DNA of 64,000 bases, from NCBI RefSeq assembly GCF_001753675.2, contig NZ_MJUW02000117.1, positions 1 to 64,000 of the forward strand, in the 5' to 3' direction. Of the stretch, positions 37,937-48,009 are shown one piece after another (positions within the stretch are counted from its first letter, which is position 1; each line of letters begins with the position of its first letter). Position numbers and translations under genes: made by a program. The notes below the pieces were generated by a model. That model saw nothing but the letters and a program-made list of their open reading frames with translations, was not told where the DNA came from and did no database searches. This DNA is from Candidatus Brocadia sapporoensis. GTDB lineage: Bacteria > Planctomycetota > Brocadiia > Brocadiales > Brocadiaceae.

Positions 37937-39277
37937 ATGGACTACATCCCAAACACCGAAGGTGACCGGAAAAAAATGCTCCAAGAAATGGGGTTACACT
38001 CCATTGAGCCGTTTCTGGCGGACATTCCGAAAACCCTGAGAAATTTTTCATTGAAATTATCACACGGCCTTTCAGAACCACAGGTGTTCAAATTCCTAAA
38101 ACATTTAAGTAAAGAAAATACGAACACAGAACAATACTCCTCATTTCTAGGTGCAGGCGCCTATGAACATTATATCCCTTCTCTGGTTGATCATCTGGCT
38201 TCAAGGAGTGAATTTTATACCTGTTACACACCCTATCAGCCGGAAGTAAGCCAAGGTACCCTTCAAGCAATTTACGAATTCCAAACATTGATGTGCGAAC
38301 TTACCGAAATGGATGTGGCCAATGCCTCCATGTACGACGGTTCTACTGCATTTGCCGAAGCAGCGCTGTTATCCATACGCTTCAAGGAAAAAAACAAAAT
38401 TATTTGTTCACGGGCAACCCATCCAGAATACCGGCAAGTACTCAATACCTATTTAAAAGGAATGCATACAGAAATTGTGGAAATAGACGCTTCTGAAGGA
38501 ATAACCGACATAAATCAATTGGAAAAGGCTATTGACGGCAATACCGCTTCTGTCCTAATTCAGAATCCAAACTTCTTTGGCTGTGTAGAAGATATGGAAA
38601 CTATTTCGCAGATCGTGCACCGGCACAATTGCCTTTTTGTAGCCTGCGTAAACCCCATTTCTCTCGGTATGCTGAAACCGCCAGGTGAATATAACGCTGA
38701 TATTGCCGTTGGCGAAGCACAGATTTTAGGAAATGATCTGAATTATGGCGGCCCCTATCTTGGTTTCTTCACCGTAAAGAAGGATTTTTTACGCAAGATT
38801 CCCGGGAGGATAGCAGGAGAAACGGTTGATCATCACGGGAACAGATGTTTTGTCCTCACCCTACAAGCCCGAGAGCAGCATATCAGAAGGGAGAAGGCAA
38901 CCTCTAATATTTGCACTAACCAGGCCCTCCTTGCATTGAGGGCATGCATCTACCTTTGTACCTTGGGGAAAAAAGGCCTGGCAGAACTATCCATGCTGAA
39001 TATCCAAAAAAGTCATTATGCGTATGAAAAGCTTTGTGCCCTGGATATCTTTGAACCTACATTTGAACAACCATTCTTTCATGAGTTTGCCATGAAATCC
39101 AAAGGTATTCTGCCAATACGAAAAATCAATGAACATCTGTTAAGAAAAGGTATTATTGGCGGATTAGAACTCGATGAATTTTACCCTGAGTTAGCCAATA
39201 GTATGCTTTTGTGCGTAACAGAAACGAAGAGCAAAGAGTCGATTGACCAATTGATTGCTGAATTGGCCAATCTATAA
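37937..39277 (+). CDS. gcvPA: Glycine dehydrogenase (decarboxylating) subunit 1
   Basis: A 446-residue N-terminal half of the split glycine cleavage P protein, a PLP-fold enzyme that decarboxylates glycine with GcvPB. Typical sequence: SFLGAGAYEHYIPSLVDHLA, FYTCYTPYQPEVSQGTLQA, MDVANASMYDGSTAFAEAAL and TSNICTNQALLALRACIYL. It begins 36 bp after carB with no strong ribosome site. The partner gcvPB lies 2.3 kb downstream, separated by a diguanylate cyclase gene. gcvH, gcvT and lpd are not in the window. Confidence 0.95.
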   Translation: MDYIPNTEGDRKKMLQEMGLHSIEPFLADIPKTLRNFSLKLSHGLSEPQVFKFLKHLSKENTNTEQYSSFLGAGAYEHYIPSLVDHLASRSEFYTCYTPYQPEVSQGTLQAIYEFQTLMCELTEMDVANASMYDGSTAFAEAALLSIRFKEKNKIICSRATHPEYRQVLNTYLKGMHTEIVEIDASEGITDINQLEKAIDGNTASVLIQNPNFFGCVEDMETISQIVHRHNCLFVACVNPISLGMLKPPGEYNADIAVGEAQILGNDLNYGGPYLGFFTVKKDFLRKIPGRIAGETVDHHGNRCFVLTLQAREQHIRREKATSNICTNQALLALRACIYLCTLGKKGLAELSMLNIQKSHYAYEKLCALDIFEPTFEQPFFHEFAMKSKGILPIRKINEHLLRKGIIGGLELDEFYPELANSMLLCVTETKSKESIDQLIAELANL

Positions 39278-39330
39278 TTTGTTGACATCTGGAATATTGA
39301 CAGACTATAAAACGCAGTGGATTTCACAAA

Positions 39331-41535
39331 ATGTTTCAAAAAAGAAGCGTAAGAAATAAATTCATTTTATTCACTTCATTACTCACGATTTTACCAGTAG
39401 GAATCCTTGCTGGTTTCAAAACAAATTTTTTCCGACAGCGTCTCACCACGATAGAACAAACAAACACAAACCCCATGAATACTGTCACCAAGAATGAATG
39501 GGAGGAAAAAGCGCATAGCCAGGTACATCTTTCAGCCAGAGAGATTACACGCACTACGAATGAACTTGACTATTCGGAGATTAACTATCTTCCAAACCTG
39601 AACATGGAAGGAAAGGGTTTCCGTTACGTTTCCGCCCGGAACGACAAGGGGCAGACCTTAAGTGATTCATCAAAAAGGTTAGGGTTACAAAGAAATATCT
39701 CTACCGGCGAACCTGCACAATATGCATCCGGTTCAGAAGAATTAACCAGACAAAGACAGAACGATGCTGTTGATGTAGTCGCACCCATCCCCGATGGGTC
39801 CAAGGTGCCTGGTATTGTCACAATTGGCTTTTCTCTCAATGAAACGAAAACAACCCCTGATGCGCTTCATAATGGGAAGACCAATAACCTTATTAAGCAA
39901 TCGGCAACGATCTTTAAACAACACACCATCCTCTTCTTACCGGCAATTACGATTCCTGTCATGGTCATAGGATGGATCTTCATACGTGGATTAAGTTTAC
40001 CCATACAGAGGCTGGTGATGGAGATGGAAAAGATAGCCAAAGGAGGTTTTCGACGCAGAGTAGAGATAAATTCTGAAGACGGTGCTGACAAGATTGGTCA
40101 ATCTTTTAACGAGATGACCACAGATTTGCGAAAGGTTATCATTTCAAAAGAATATGCAAATGCTATTATAAAAAGTATGGATGTCTCAATTGTGCTCACA
40201 TCTCCTGACTTCACAATACTGATGGTCAATCGGGCTACCTGCGAACTCTTAGGTTATCTTGAAAAGGATCTCATCGGTAAATCTCTTGCGGTATTGTTTT
40301 CGGATGAAGACGTATTCATCCTGTCACTGTTGGATTTGATTAAAAACAACCTCGTTCATAAAATTGAAAAGACTTTTTTATCAAAAGATGGAAGAAAAAT
40401 ACCGGTTCTTTTTTCTGGCACCGAAATTCGACAAAATAACGATGTTCTTCTGGGTATTGTATGTGTGGCACACGACATTACCGAGCGTAAACAAATAGAG
40501 GCGGAATTGAAGAGAGCGGTGGCACAAAGGGACATGAACATCAAAGACCTGGGATATCTTATGTATTTTTCCACCCTTATGAACGAAGAGGTACGGGAGG
40601 AAATATTAATTCATCATATGGCAAATGCCTTACAGGTGCACTTTCAACCGGAACTCCTGGCCGTACTCACCATAAACAAAACAAAGAATGTGTTTGATGC
40701 AGCACTCATAACGCCGCCAATGCCTCTCAATAAACTCATCAGAGATGAAGTGATTGTTGACCCATCACTATGCCAGGTAATAAGAACTGGTCGTGAAATT
40801 ATTATAGACAATAATGCAAAAGATATCCTCTGTGAATGTAATATCTACAAAATTGAAGAAGGAGGATTTGCTTGCCTTCCTTTGATAACTGGCGGTACCA
40901 TCTCCGGAATGGTCATCATAGGAAAAAAGGATAAGGAATACTGGTATAACGAAGATGTTCGCAAGCTGATCTTGGTATATGTAGGGTTGACAGCGTCCGC
41001 TCTCCAACGAGTCAGATTAATCGATTTAACCAGACGTGCAGCCATAACAGATTCACTCACGGGAGCATATAACAGGCGGTTTTTTGATGAGATGCTGAAG
41101 AAGCAAATTGCATTGGCAAAAAGACGCAGCGAATCACTTGGGCTTGTCATTGCTGACCTGGATCACTTCAAAAATATAAATGACACCTACGGACATATGA
41201 CAGGAGACCGGGCGTTGCAACAAATCGCTTCTATTATGAAAAATTCTATTCGATCATCAGATGTTCTGGCGCGGTATGGCGGAGAGGAATTTATTATTAT
41301 CATGCCTTCTATAGACATAACGAACACCCTTAAGAAGGCAGAGAGTCTTCGCCAACAAGTGGAATCATTTCAATTTCAAATTGACTCTGTTGGGCGGTCT
41401 CCACAAATAACAATAAGTATCGGAGTGGCTTCCTTTCCGGATCATGGTATCGATTACGATTCCCTGATATCGGCTGCTGATCTTGCCCTTTATAAGGCAA
41501 AGAAGAACGGAAGAAACAGGGTCGAAACCGTATAA
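39331..41535 (+). CDS. HAMP-PAS-GAF-GGDEF diguanylate cyclase
   Basis: A 734-residue membrane sensor that makes c-di-GMP. Helix 1 (about 11-27) and helix 2 (about 196-216) frame a periplasmic sensing domain of about 165 residues. Then HAMP (LPIQRLVMEMEKIAKGGF), a PAS domain (about 270-390; KSMDVSIVLTSPDFTILMVN, CVAHDITERK), a GAF-like domain (about 410-560), and GGDEF (about 570-734). The active site is RYGGEEFIII (GGEEF), and RSSD five residues before it is a complete inhibitory I-site, so product feedback is expected. It lies between gcvPA and gcvPB (53 bp and 43 bp spacers), same strand. The likely target is the PilZ-bearing synthase elsewhere in the window, an inference. Confidence 0.92.
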   Translation: MFQKRSVRNKFILFTSLLTILPVGILAGFKTNFFRQRLTTIEQTNTNPMNTVTKNEWEEKAHSQVHLSAREITRTTNELDYSEINYLPNLNMEGKGFRYVSARNDKGQTLSDSSKRLGLQRNISTGEPAQYASGSEELTRQRQNDAVDVVAPIPDGSKVPGIVTIGFSLNETKTTPDALHNGKTNNLIKQSATIFKQHTILFLPAITIPVMVIGWIFIRGLSLPIQRLVMEMEKIAKGGFRRRVEINSEDGADKIGQSFNEMTTDLRKVIISKEYANAIIKSMDVSIVLTSPDFTILMVNRATCELLGYLEKDLIGKSLAVLFSDEDVFILSLLDLIKNNLVHKIEKTFLSKDGRKIPVLFSGTEIRQNNDVLLGIVCVAHDITERKQIEAELKRAVAQRDMNIKDLGYLMYFSTLMNEEVREEILIHHMANALQVHFQPELLAVLTINKTKNVFDAALITPPMPLNKLIRDEVIVDPSLCQVIRTGREIIIDNNAKDILCECNIYKIEEGGFACLPLITGGTISGMVIIGKKDKEYWYNEDVRKLILVYVGLTASALQRVRLIDLTRRAAITDSLTGAYNRRFFDEMLKKQIALAKRRSESLGLVIADLDHFKNINDTYGHMTGDRALQQIASIMKNSIRSSDVLARYGGEEFIIIMPSIDITNTLKKAESLRQQVESFQFQIDSVGRSPQITISIGVASFPDHGIDYDSLISAADLALYKAKKNGRNRVETV

Positions 41536-41578
41536 ATATTTCGTTACAAATATCTAGCTTTTTTAAAAGAGAAAAACC

Positions 41579-43102
41579 ATGCACCAGAATGAACCACTCA
41601 TCTTTGAAAAATCGTCACCTGGCAGACGCTGCTTCGTCCCTCCCGATTGTGATATACCAGAAAAACCCGTGACCAACTTTATTCCCCTAAAGATGTTACG
41701 GAAACAGGAGTTAAAATTACCGGAGGTTTCAGAGATCGACGTTGTTCGTCATTTTACAAGACTCTCCCAAAAGAACTTCTGTGTGGATACTAATTTTTAC
41801 CCCCTGGGTTCATGTACCATGAAATACAATCCCAAAATCAACGAAGACACCGCACGTCTGGAAGGTTTCACAAAACTACATCCCTATCAGCCTATCGAAC
41901 AATGTCAGGGCATCATGGAACTCCTATACAATCTCGAGCAAATTCTTATAGACATTTCCGGGATGAATGCCTTTACGTTACAACCTGCAGCGGGTGCGCA
42001 TGGCGAATTAACAGGGATGCTGATAATTCGAGCCTATATGGAGAAACACGGTGAAAAGAGACACAAGATTATTATTCCTGATTCTGCACATGGTACCAAT
42101 CCTGCCTCTGCTTCCCTTTGTAGTTATGAGGTCGAATCTATTCAGTCAAATACAGACGGTCTTATCGACTTAAAAAAACTAAAGGCCGTCTTTACACGAG
42201 ATACTGCTGCACTTATGATTACCAACCCCAATACCCTTGGATTATTTGAAAAAGATATTCTGGAAATATGCAAGATAGTTCACGATGCTGGTGGACTTGT
42301 TTATTGTGACGGGGCTAATATGAATGCCCTCCTGGGCATTGCAAGACCAGGAGATATGGGCATAGACATTTTACATTTGAATTTGCACAAGACCTTTTCA
42401 ACTCCCCACGGTGGAGGAGGCCCCGGCGCAGGTCCTGTTGGTGTTACTGAAAAGCTAAAACCATTTTTGCCGGTTCCAAGAATTGAAATAGCAAAGAAAT
42501 CAGTAACAGAGCGCGTTCATGACATGGAAAAAGATACTTCCATGCCTAAATTATTACCGAATGATTATATCTTAAATTATGCTTATCCTGATTCCATAGG
42601 AAGAGTAAGGGCATTTTACGGTCATATAGGCATGATGATCCGCGCGTATACCTATCTGCTGTCCCTTGGCAAAGAAGGTGTTTGTAAGGTGGGAGAATAT
42701 TCCATCTTAAACGCTAACTATCTGCAACATAAACTTAAAAGATATTTTGAAATTCCCTATGGAAAAACCTGTATGCACGAATTTGTCATTTCTGCAAAAA
42801 AACAAAAGCAAAAAGGTGTCTCCGCGTTGAATATTGCCAAGAGACTACTGGATTACGGTTTCCATGCCCCCACGGTTTATTTTCCACTCATCGTAGAGGA
42901 AGCTTTAATGATCGAACCTACGGAGACTGAATCGATGGAGACACTCCATGTCTTTGCTGATGCAATGATTCAGATAGCCATAGACATAGAACAACGGCCA
43001 GAGGTAGTGTGCAACGCCCCACAAACAACTCCCATTGGCCGTCCTGATGAAGTGAAGGCAGCACGGGAGCCGAAATTGAAGTGGCAGGACTTTCAAAGAT
43101 AA
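41579..43102 (+). CDS. gcvPB: Glycine dehydrogenase (decarboxylating) subunit 2
   Basis: A 507-residue C-terminal half of the glycine cleavage P protein, carrying PLP on the Lys in LNLHKTFSTPHGGGGPGAGP (about residue 270). Other family signatures: FYPLGSCTMKYNPKIN, LQPAAGAHGELTGMLIIRAY and PDSAHGTNPASASL. The C-terminus (to 507) is slightly longer than in many homologues. Forms a heterotetramer with GcvPA. It is last in the plus-strand run, followed by a palindromic repeat. Confidence 0.95.
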   Translation: MHQNEPLIFEKSSPGRRCFVPPDCDIPEKPVTNFIPLKMLRKQELKLPEVSEIDVVRHFTRLSQKNFCVDTNFYPLGSCTMKYNPKINEDTARLEGFTKLHPYQPIEQCQGIMELLYNLEQILIDISGMNAFTLQPAAGAHGELTGMLIIRAYMEKHGEKRHKIIIPDSAHGTNPASASLCSYEVESIQSNTDGLIDLKKLKAVFTRDTAALMITNPNTLGLFEKDILEICKIVHDAGGLVYCDGANMNALLGIARPGDMGIDILHLNLHKTFSTPHGGGGPGAGPVGVTEKLKPFLPVPRIEIAKKSVTERVHDMEKDTSMPKLLPNDYILNYAYPDSIGRVRAFYGHIGMMIRAYTYLLSLGKEGVCKVGEYSILNANYLQHKLKRYFEIPYGKTCMHEFVISAKKQKQKGVSALNIAKRLLDYGFHAPTVYFPLIVEEALMIEPTETESMETLHVFADAMIQIAIDIEQRPEVVCNAPQTTPIGRPDEVKAAREPKLKWQDFQR

Positions 43103-43111
43103 TTCTGACAT

Positions 43112-43196
43112 CTTTAGCAAGGATATGAACAAAATTCACTCCGTCTGGGTGTGAAACCCTGACAGAGTTGAAATATGGATTTCGTGATTCAGATAT
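43112..43196. repeat. Dispersed palindromic element, copy B (inverted)
   Basis: Inverted copy of the element at 24590-24673. The right arm AACCCTGACAGAGTTG is intact; the left arm CACTCCGTCTGGGT carries changes, so the hairpin is weaker than copy A. Flanks TTTAGCAAGGATATGAAC and GGATTTCGTGATT match the complement of copy A's flanks. It lies just past gcvPB, where it might act in 3' end formation. Confidence 0.75.
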
Positions 43197-43356
43197 AATT
43201 GCCGGAAGCATTGCAGTGACAGAAGATACGGATAGTCACTTAGTGCATGACGTGAAAGCCAATGAATACAAGATTTTCATAGCTTTTTATTTTTTCCTCG
43301 CAGTGAACATACATTATATAATCAACATTTTCTCATTTTTCTGTGACAAGATAGTT

Positions 43357-46300
43357 CTATGATACCTTTTTGAGATTTCGTTGCGCTTCCTGATAATTCA
43401 CATCTATAGACAATGCCTTTTCAAAACACATTCTTGCATCGAGGTGCTTATTGTTTTTGAAATACAATACCCCCAAATTATTATATACCGTGGCATCCTT
43501 GCTGTTTAATTCAACTGCCTTTTTAAGTGTAGAAATGGCATCATCCGTTTGATTCATACCCGCATACATCAGTGCAAGGCTGTAATAAACAGAAAAAACA
43601 TTTGGGTTAGCTTTCAATGCCTCTTTGTATGCATCAATGGCTTCGGATGTTTTTTTCTTCGTTTCAAATGCACATCCAATTCCATATAAAGCAAATTCAT
43701 CAATGGGGTTCGTAGTCAGTATTTTCGAATATAATGCAATAGCCTCATCTATGTTTCCCGAGTTTAATGCCTCTTGCCCTTGCGTCAGCAGGGAAGCGTT
43801 CAGATCAACTAAACTCTTATGTAACTCAAGCAACTCATCATAATCAACATCAGGCCACTTTTCTCTGAACCGGGACCCATTAACCGAAATACTATCCTGG
43901 TAATCGATTTGATTCTCAAGGAATGTCTTACTCCTGTAATGATGAATAAATACACTCTCATCCACCATAATAGCAAAACCTTTTTTTCTTACCTTGAGAC
44001 ATAAGTCATCGTCTTCATAATTTCCTGTGCCAAAGGATTCATCTAAACCTCCCACCTCCTCATAAAGCGATTTTTTCATCAGAATCGCAAAACCGGCAAT
44101 GCGGTATCGAGGAGTCAGCCGCCCGTTGTATACCTTTCTTATCTTTTGAGCAAAACAATGGAATCCGTTTTCATCCGTATAGGGAATATCCTTTACCATT
44201 TGTCTGCCACTGATAGAATTGGTTATTGGTCCTACCATGCCAATTTTTTCGCTCCTTGCGAGACTTTCCACAAGATTATCCAGCCAGCCGTCAGAAACCA
44301 GGATGTCATTATTGAGCAATATTATGTAATCTCCACTTGCCGCTGATACTCCCTGGTTATTGCCGGCGGCAAAACCCTTGTTTTCTTGATTCTCAATAAG
44401 TTTGTAGCCTGCGTGACTTGGACATGAATTTGTTTGTTCTTCAAGCAATTTGCGGAGGTATCCTACGGTACCATCTGTTGATCCATTATCCACGAAAATG
44501 ATCTCGTGTGGGTAGTTTGTGTGTTGCCGGATTGAACTGACGCACTGTTGAGTATATTTTAAGGCATTATAAGTAAGAATGATTATAGAGACAAGACTTC
44601 GAGGTTTACAAGCGAACGACCCGGCAGAAATCGTATTGGATATGTGATAACGCTGTATTTTATTATTTTCAGCAATTATCGTTGAGCCGTCTTCCCTGAT
44701 AATAATATCCGGTTTAATCTTACTAATCCACTTGCTATGCAATCGTTGAATATTTTCTGAAACTTTTGAAAAACGCTCCGGGCCGCTTTTTGACTCATGA
44801 TGAGTTACAACACTCTCAGGCTGGTAAACAAGTTTCCATCCCTTCTCCTGAAGTTTAAAGCATAAATCGACATCTTCGTATCCATTCCAATAGTTTTCAT
44901 CAAATCCGCCGGTTTGAGTGAATGCAGATTTACGCATTAATAAGCAAGCGCCGGTTAAGGCCTGATACCGGCGTAATTGGTTCGCTTCTGCAGCATCTCC
45001 TGGTTCTCCGTAATAAATATGCCTGGCAACCAGCGGGTCTGGTAATTTTTGATCATCGATAATTACTACCCCTGCATGCTGAATGGTTCCGTCTGGAAAC
45101 AAGAGTTTCGCCCCCACTGCCCCTACGGAACTATCTTGGGTAAGGATATTCAGAAGCGGTTCCAGCCAGTCTTTTCGTGGTTCCGTATCGTTGTTTAAAA
45201 AGAGGAGATAATCCGTAGAAGCCATTCGTGCCCCCTGATTGCAAGCCGTGGAAAATCCCAGATTCATATTATTAACGATAATTTTAATATCACCTTCTAA
45301 GCTCTTCAGAAATTCTCCGGTGCCATCCGTTGATGCGTTATCAATAATGATGACGTCGTATAATTCTCCCGGTGTATTTTTTATTATTGCCTCAAGGCAT
45401 TTTTGTGTGAATTCAACTTTGTTGAAGACAGGAATAATGATAGAAACCTTCTGAAGCTGCTTAATCCATGCAGTTTGTAAATGTAAAACACGCTGCTTAC
45501 CTTTTGAATACATTCCGTATCTTTCATAAATAATATTTAGTGTTCTCAGAAAATCATTCCGCTTCTCCCCCGACATACTGGTACTGTCGGCTCTCCATGT
45601 AAACTCACCAGTGATCTTTGGTATATGGACAAAATGATATTTTCTGGACATGCGGATCCATAAATCCCAGTCTTCATGGGTGGTAAGTGATTCATCAAAA
45701 AATCCCACTTCGTCCAAACATGATTTTTTATGCATAATACAGAGAACTGGAAAGAGGTTTTGTGCCAATATGAGGTCGGAATCGAAATCAAAGGAATAAG
45801 GGACATCTTTTTGCTTTACGATATACCTTCCATTCTCCGTATCCTGGCACACACGGAACGCATCGGTATAGGCTACTTTATCTTCGTGTGTTTCCAGATA
45901 TGTTACAAGGGTTTCTATATGATCCTGATAAAATCTGTCGTCGTCATCGAGATAGGCAATATACTCACCCGAGGCATGCCTGATAGCAGTATTCCTTGCT
46001 GCCGCAAGCCCTTTATTCTCGGGGTGAACAAGATATTGAATACACAACCGATCATGAAACAGGTCGACAACCGCAGACACATCTTCTCCTGCATCATTCA
46101 CCACAATAACCTCAAAATGTTCATACGTCTGTGAAGCAATGCTTTCCAGGGTAACTTTCAGGGTATCCGGCCTGTTAAAAGTTGGAACAATGACAGAAAC
46201 AAGAGGGTTGTTTTTTAAGGGAAGCGAACAATCCTGAGATAATATTTTTTTAGCCTCTAAAAGGGATTTTGAATCGTAAAGGTTTGGGTGATTGAGAACA

Positions 46301-48006
46301 ATTTGAGCCATTAACTCCCGATGATGTTCGAGGGCATTGGTATACATACTCCTCTCTTTCACCCGGTAGAGAAACAAAGGTTCAGGAATTCTCTTTCCAT
46401 AATGTCCTTTTTCTCCGCAAGATATCCAGAAGTCCCAGTCTTCGTAACCCCAGGTCATGTTGGGATTATATCCTCCTGCAGACTCCCAGGCTTTTCGTCT
46501 ATACAAGGAACCATAGTTAAGATGATTTTGAAAACGCAATCGATTAAAATCATACTCATCTGCACAAATAATCTGATTCACACTGCCAAATTGTTTTACA
46601 TCAGTATAGGCAATTGCAATCTCTGACTGGGCTTCCAAGAGCGCAACCGTCTTCTTTAACATTTCAGAATGTACTAAATCATCTGCATCGAGCGGAAGAA
46701 TGAATTTTCCCTTAGAAACTTTGATTCCCGCATTCCGTGCGCATGACAGACCCTGGTTAACCTGATTAATAAGCTGGATTTGATTGTCTGAATATTTTTT
46801 AATTAACGATTTGGCAACTTGTGTTGTATTGTCGGTGCTGCCATCATTAACAATAATACACTCCCAGTTTTTATAGTTTTGATTAACCACGCTTTCAACT
46901 GCTTCTGGTAAGAAGTTCGCCTGGTTGTAACAAGGAATTATTACCGAGACTAGTGGCTCGGAAGTTTGAATCGTTCGTGTCTGCTTCGCATCATTATTTT
47001 GATTCAAAATACTTTTTCCAGCCATGTTTGTGTTAATCTGCTTTAAATTCATATAATTAAATATCGTTTCAAAACGATGTTGCCAGGTATGTTCAGTTAT
47101 AGTTCGTTTATATCCATTTGTTGCAATTTCGTTTCGTTCATCTTCATTTTTAAGGTAATATTTAGCCTTTTCTATTAATTCATCTACTGAATTGAATATT
47201 ACTATCTCTTTTTCCTCCTCGTAGTAATCCTTGAGATTATCAGCATTGCTGGACAATTGAAAACTTCTTGTTCCCGGGATCTCAAAATTCCTTCCTTTAA
47301 TCTGCTGCCCGATTAACGTTGATGAATTTGATAAATTAAGATTAATTTTACTCCGCGAAAATATCCTCACCATTTGATGAAAAGGGATGCGCGGCCGGTT
47401 TTCCCATCCAAAACCGAAGACCTCTAGCTTGTATCCATTTTGCAGTAATTTTGCCAAGACTTCTACACGATTACCATGAGGTTGTCCTACAAAACCCATC
47501 TCTATATCTTTTGGAATATCATAAGGAATATACAATTCATGGTTGCATGCCCATTGAGTCTTTATGACTTTATGGGATATACCCATATTTTTATATTTTG
47601 GAATAGCGTCATTCGCCGTTGTGCAAATAACATCAAAATGTGGAGCAACTACGGAGCTATATTTTTCAAACCTCCAGTGATCGTCACAAAACCAATGAAC
47701 CGTTGCCGTACCCAATGACGATATTTGTTTAAATACCTCATAGCATGGATCACGGTTAAAATCGAATAACACGGCAAACAGACACGTTGGCCTTTCTCTC
47801 TTAGCTAATTCATACAAATCTTGCGTCATTAAATCTAACCCAAGGTTCAATCCCTGCTCCATAAAATCGAAGTGAACAAAATCCCAATGGTGTTTTTCGG
47901 AATAGCTTTTCAGTGGATGATAAAAATTCCGATGCTCAAACGAAAAGCCTCTTGCTTTATCGCCGTAATCATACCTCATTCCAACATATAACAATTTCTG
48001 CTTCAT
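43357..48006 (-). CDS. Giant modular glycosyltransferase: CgeB-like, four GT2, TPR
   Basis: A 1549-residue cytoplasmic protein. Residues 1-325 resemble CgeB/YkvP-type glycosyltransferases (VHWFCDDHWRFEKY, KGRNFEIPGTRSFQLS, AKYYLKNEDERNEIA). Four GT2 modules follow, each opening with the GT2 start and nucleotide motif: about 345-580 (VSVIIPCYNQANFLPEAVES), 600-840 (VSVIVPTFNRPDTLKVTLES), 850-1120 (VSIIIPVFNKVEFTQKCLEA) and 1135-1390 (VSIIILTYNALKYTQQCVSS). Metal motifs are DADD, DDDD, NNDTEP and NNDI. About four TPRs end it (1415-1549; YGIGCAFETKKKTSEAIDAY). Its ATG is 3 bp after the stop of the larger glycosyltransferase gene, so the two are co-translated. Likely adds several sugars in sequence to one acceptor, perhaps flagellin or a surface glycan. 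Confidence 0.85.
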   Translation of the reverse strand: MKQKLLYVGMRYDYGDKARGFSFEHRNFYHPLKSYSEKHHWDFVHFDFMEQGLNLGLDLMTQDLYELAKRERPTCLFAVLFDFNRDPCYEVFKQISSLGTATVHWFCDDHWRFEKYSSVVAPHFDVICTTANDAIPKYKNMGISHKVIKTQWACNHELYIPYDIPKDIEMGFVGQPHGNRVEVLAKLLQNGYKLEVFGFGWENRPRIPFHQMVRIFSRSKINLNLSNSSTLIGQQIKGRNFEIPGTRSFQLSSNADNLKDYYEEEKEIVIFNSVDELIEKAKYYLKNEDERNEIATNGYKRTITEHTWQHRFETIFNYMNLKQINTNMAGKSILNQNNDAKQTRTIQTSEPLVSVIIPCYNQANFLPEAVESVVNQNYKNWECIIVNDGSTDNTTQVAKSLIKKYSDNQIQLINQVNQGLSCARNAGIKVSKGKFILPLDADDLVHSEMLKKTVALLEAQSEIAIAYTDVKQFGSVNQIICADEYDFNRLRFQNHLNYGSLYRRKAWESAGGYNPNMTWGYEDWDFWISCGEKGHYGKRIPEPLFLYRVKERSMYTNALEHHRELMAQIVLNHPNLYDSKSLLEAKKILSQDCSLPLKNNPLVSVIVPTFNRPDTLKVTLESIASQTYEHFEVIVVNDAGEDVSAVVDLFHDRLCIQYLVHPENKGLAAARNTAIRHASGEYIAYLDDDDRFYQDHIETLVTYLETHEDKVAYTDAFRVCQDTENGRYIVKQKDVPYSFDFDSDLILAQNLFPVLCIMHKKSCLDEVGFFDESLTTHEDWDLWIRMSRKYHFVHIPKITGEFTWRADSTSMSGEKRNDFLRTLNIIYERYGMYSKGKQRVLHLQTAWIKQLQKVSIIIPVFNKVEFTQKCLEAIIKNTPGELYDVIIIDNASTDGTGEFLKSLEGDIKIIVNNMNLGFSTACNQGARMASTDYLLFLNNDTEPRKDWLEPLLNILTQDSSVGAVGAKLLFPDGTIQHAGVVIIDDQKLPDPLVARHIYYGEPGDAAEANQLRRYQALTGACLLMRKSAFTQTGGFDENYWNGYEDVDLCFKLQEKGWKLVYQPESVVTHHESKSGPERFSKVSENIQRLHSKWISKIKPDIIIREDGSTIIAENNKIQRYHISNTISAGSFACKPRSLVSIIILTYNALKYTQQCVSSIRQHTNYPHEIIFVDNGSTDGTVGYLRKLLEEQTNSCPSHAGYKLIENQENKGFAAGNNQGVSAASGDYIILLNNDILVSDGWLDNLVESLARSEKIGMVGPITNSISGRQMVKDIPYTDENGFHCFAQKIRKVYNGRLTPRYRIAGFAILMKKSLYEEVGGLDESFGTGNYEDDDLCLKVRKKGFAIMVDESVFIHHYRSKTFLENQIDYQDSISVNGSRFREKWPDVDYDELLELHKSLVDLNASLLTQGQEALNSGNIDEAIALYSKILTTNPIDEFALYGIGCAFETKKKTSEAIDAYKEALKANPNVFSVYYSLALMYAGMNQTDDAISTLKKAVELNSKDATVYNNLGVLYFKNNKHLDARMCFEKALSIDVNYQEAQRNLKKVS

Positions 48007-48009
48007 GGT

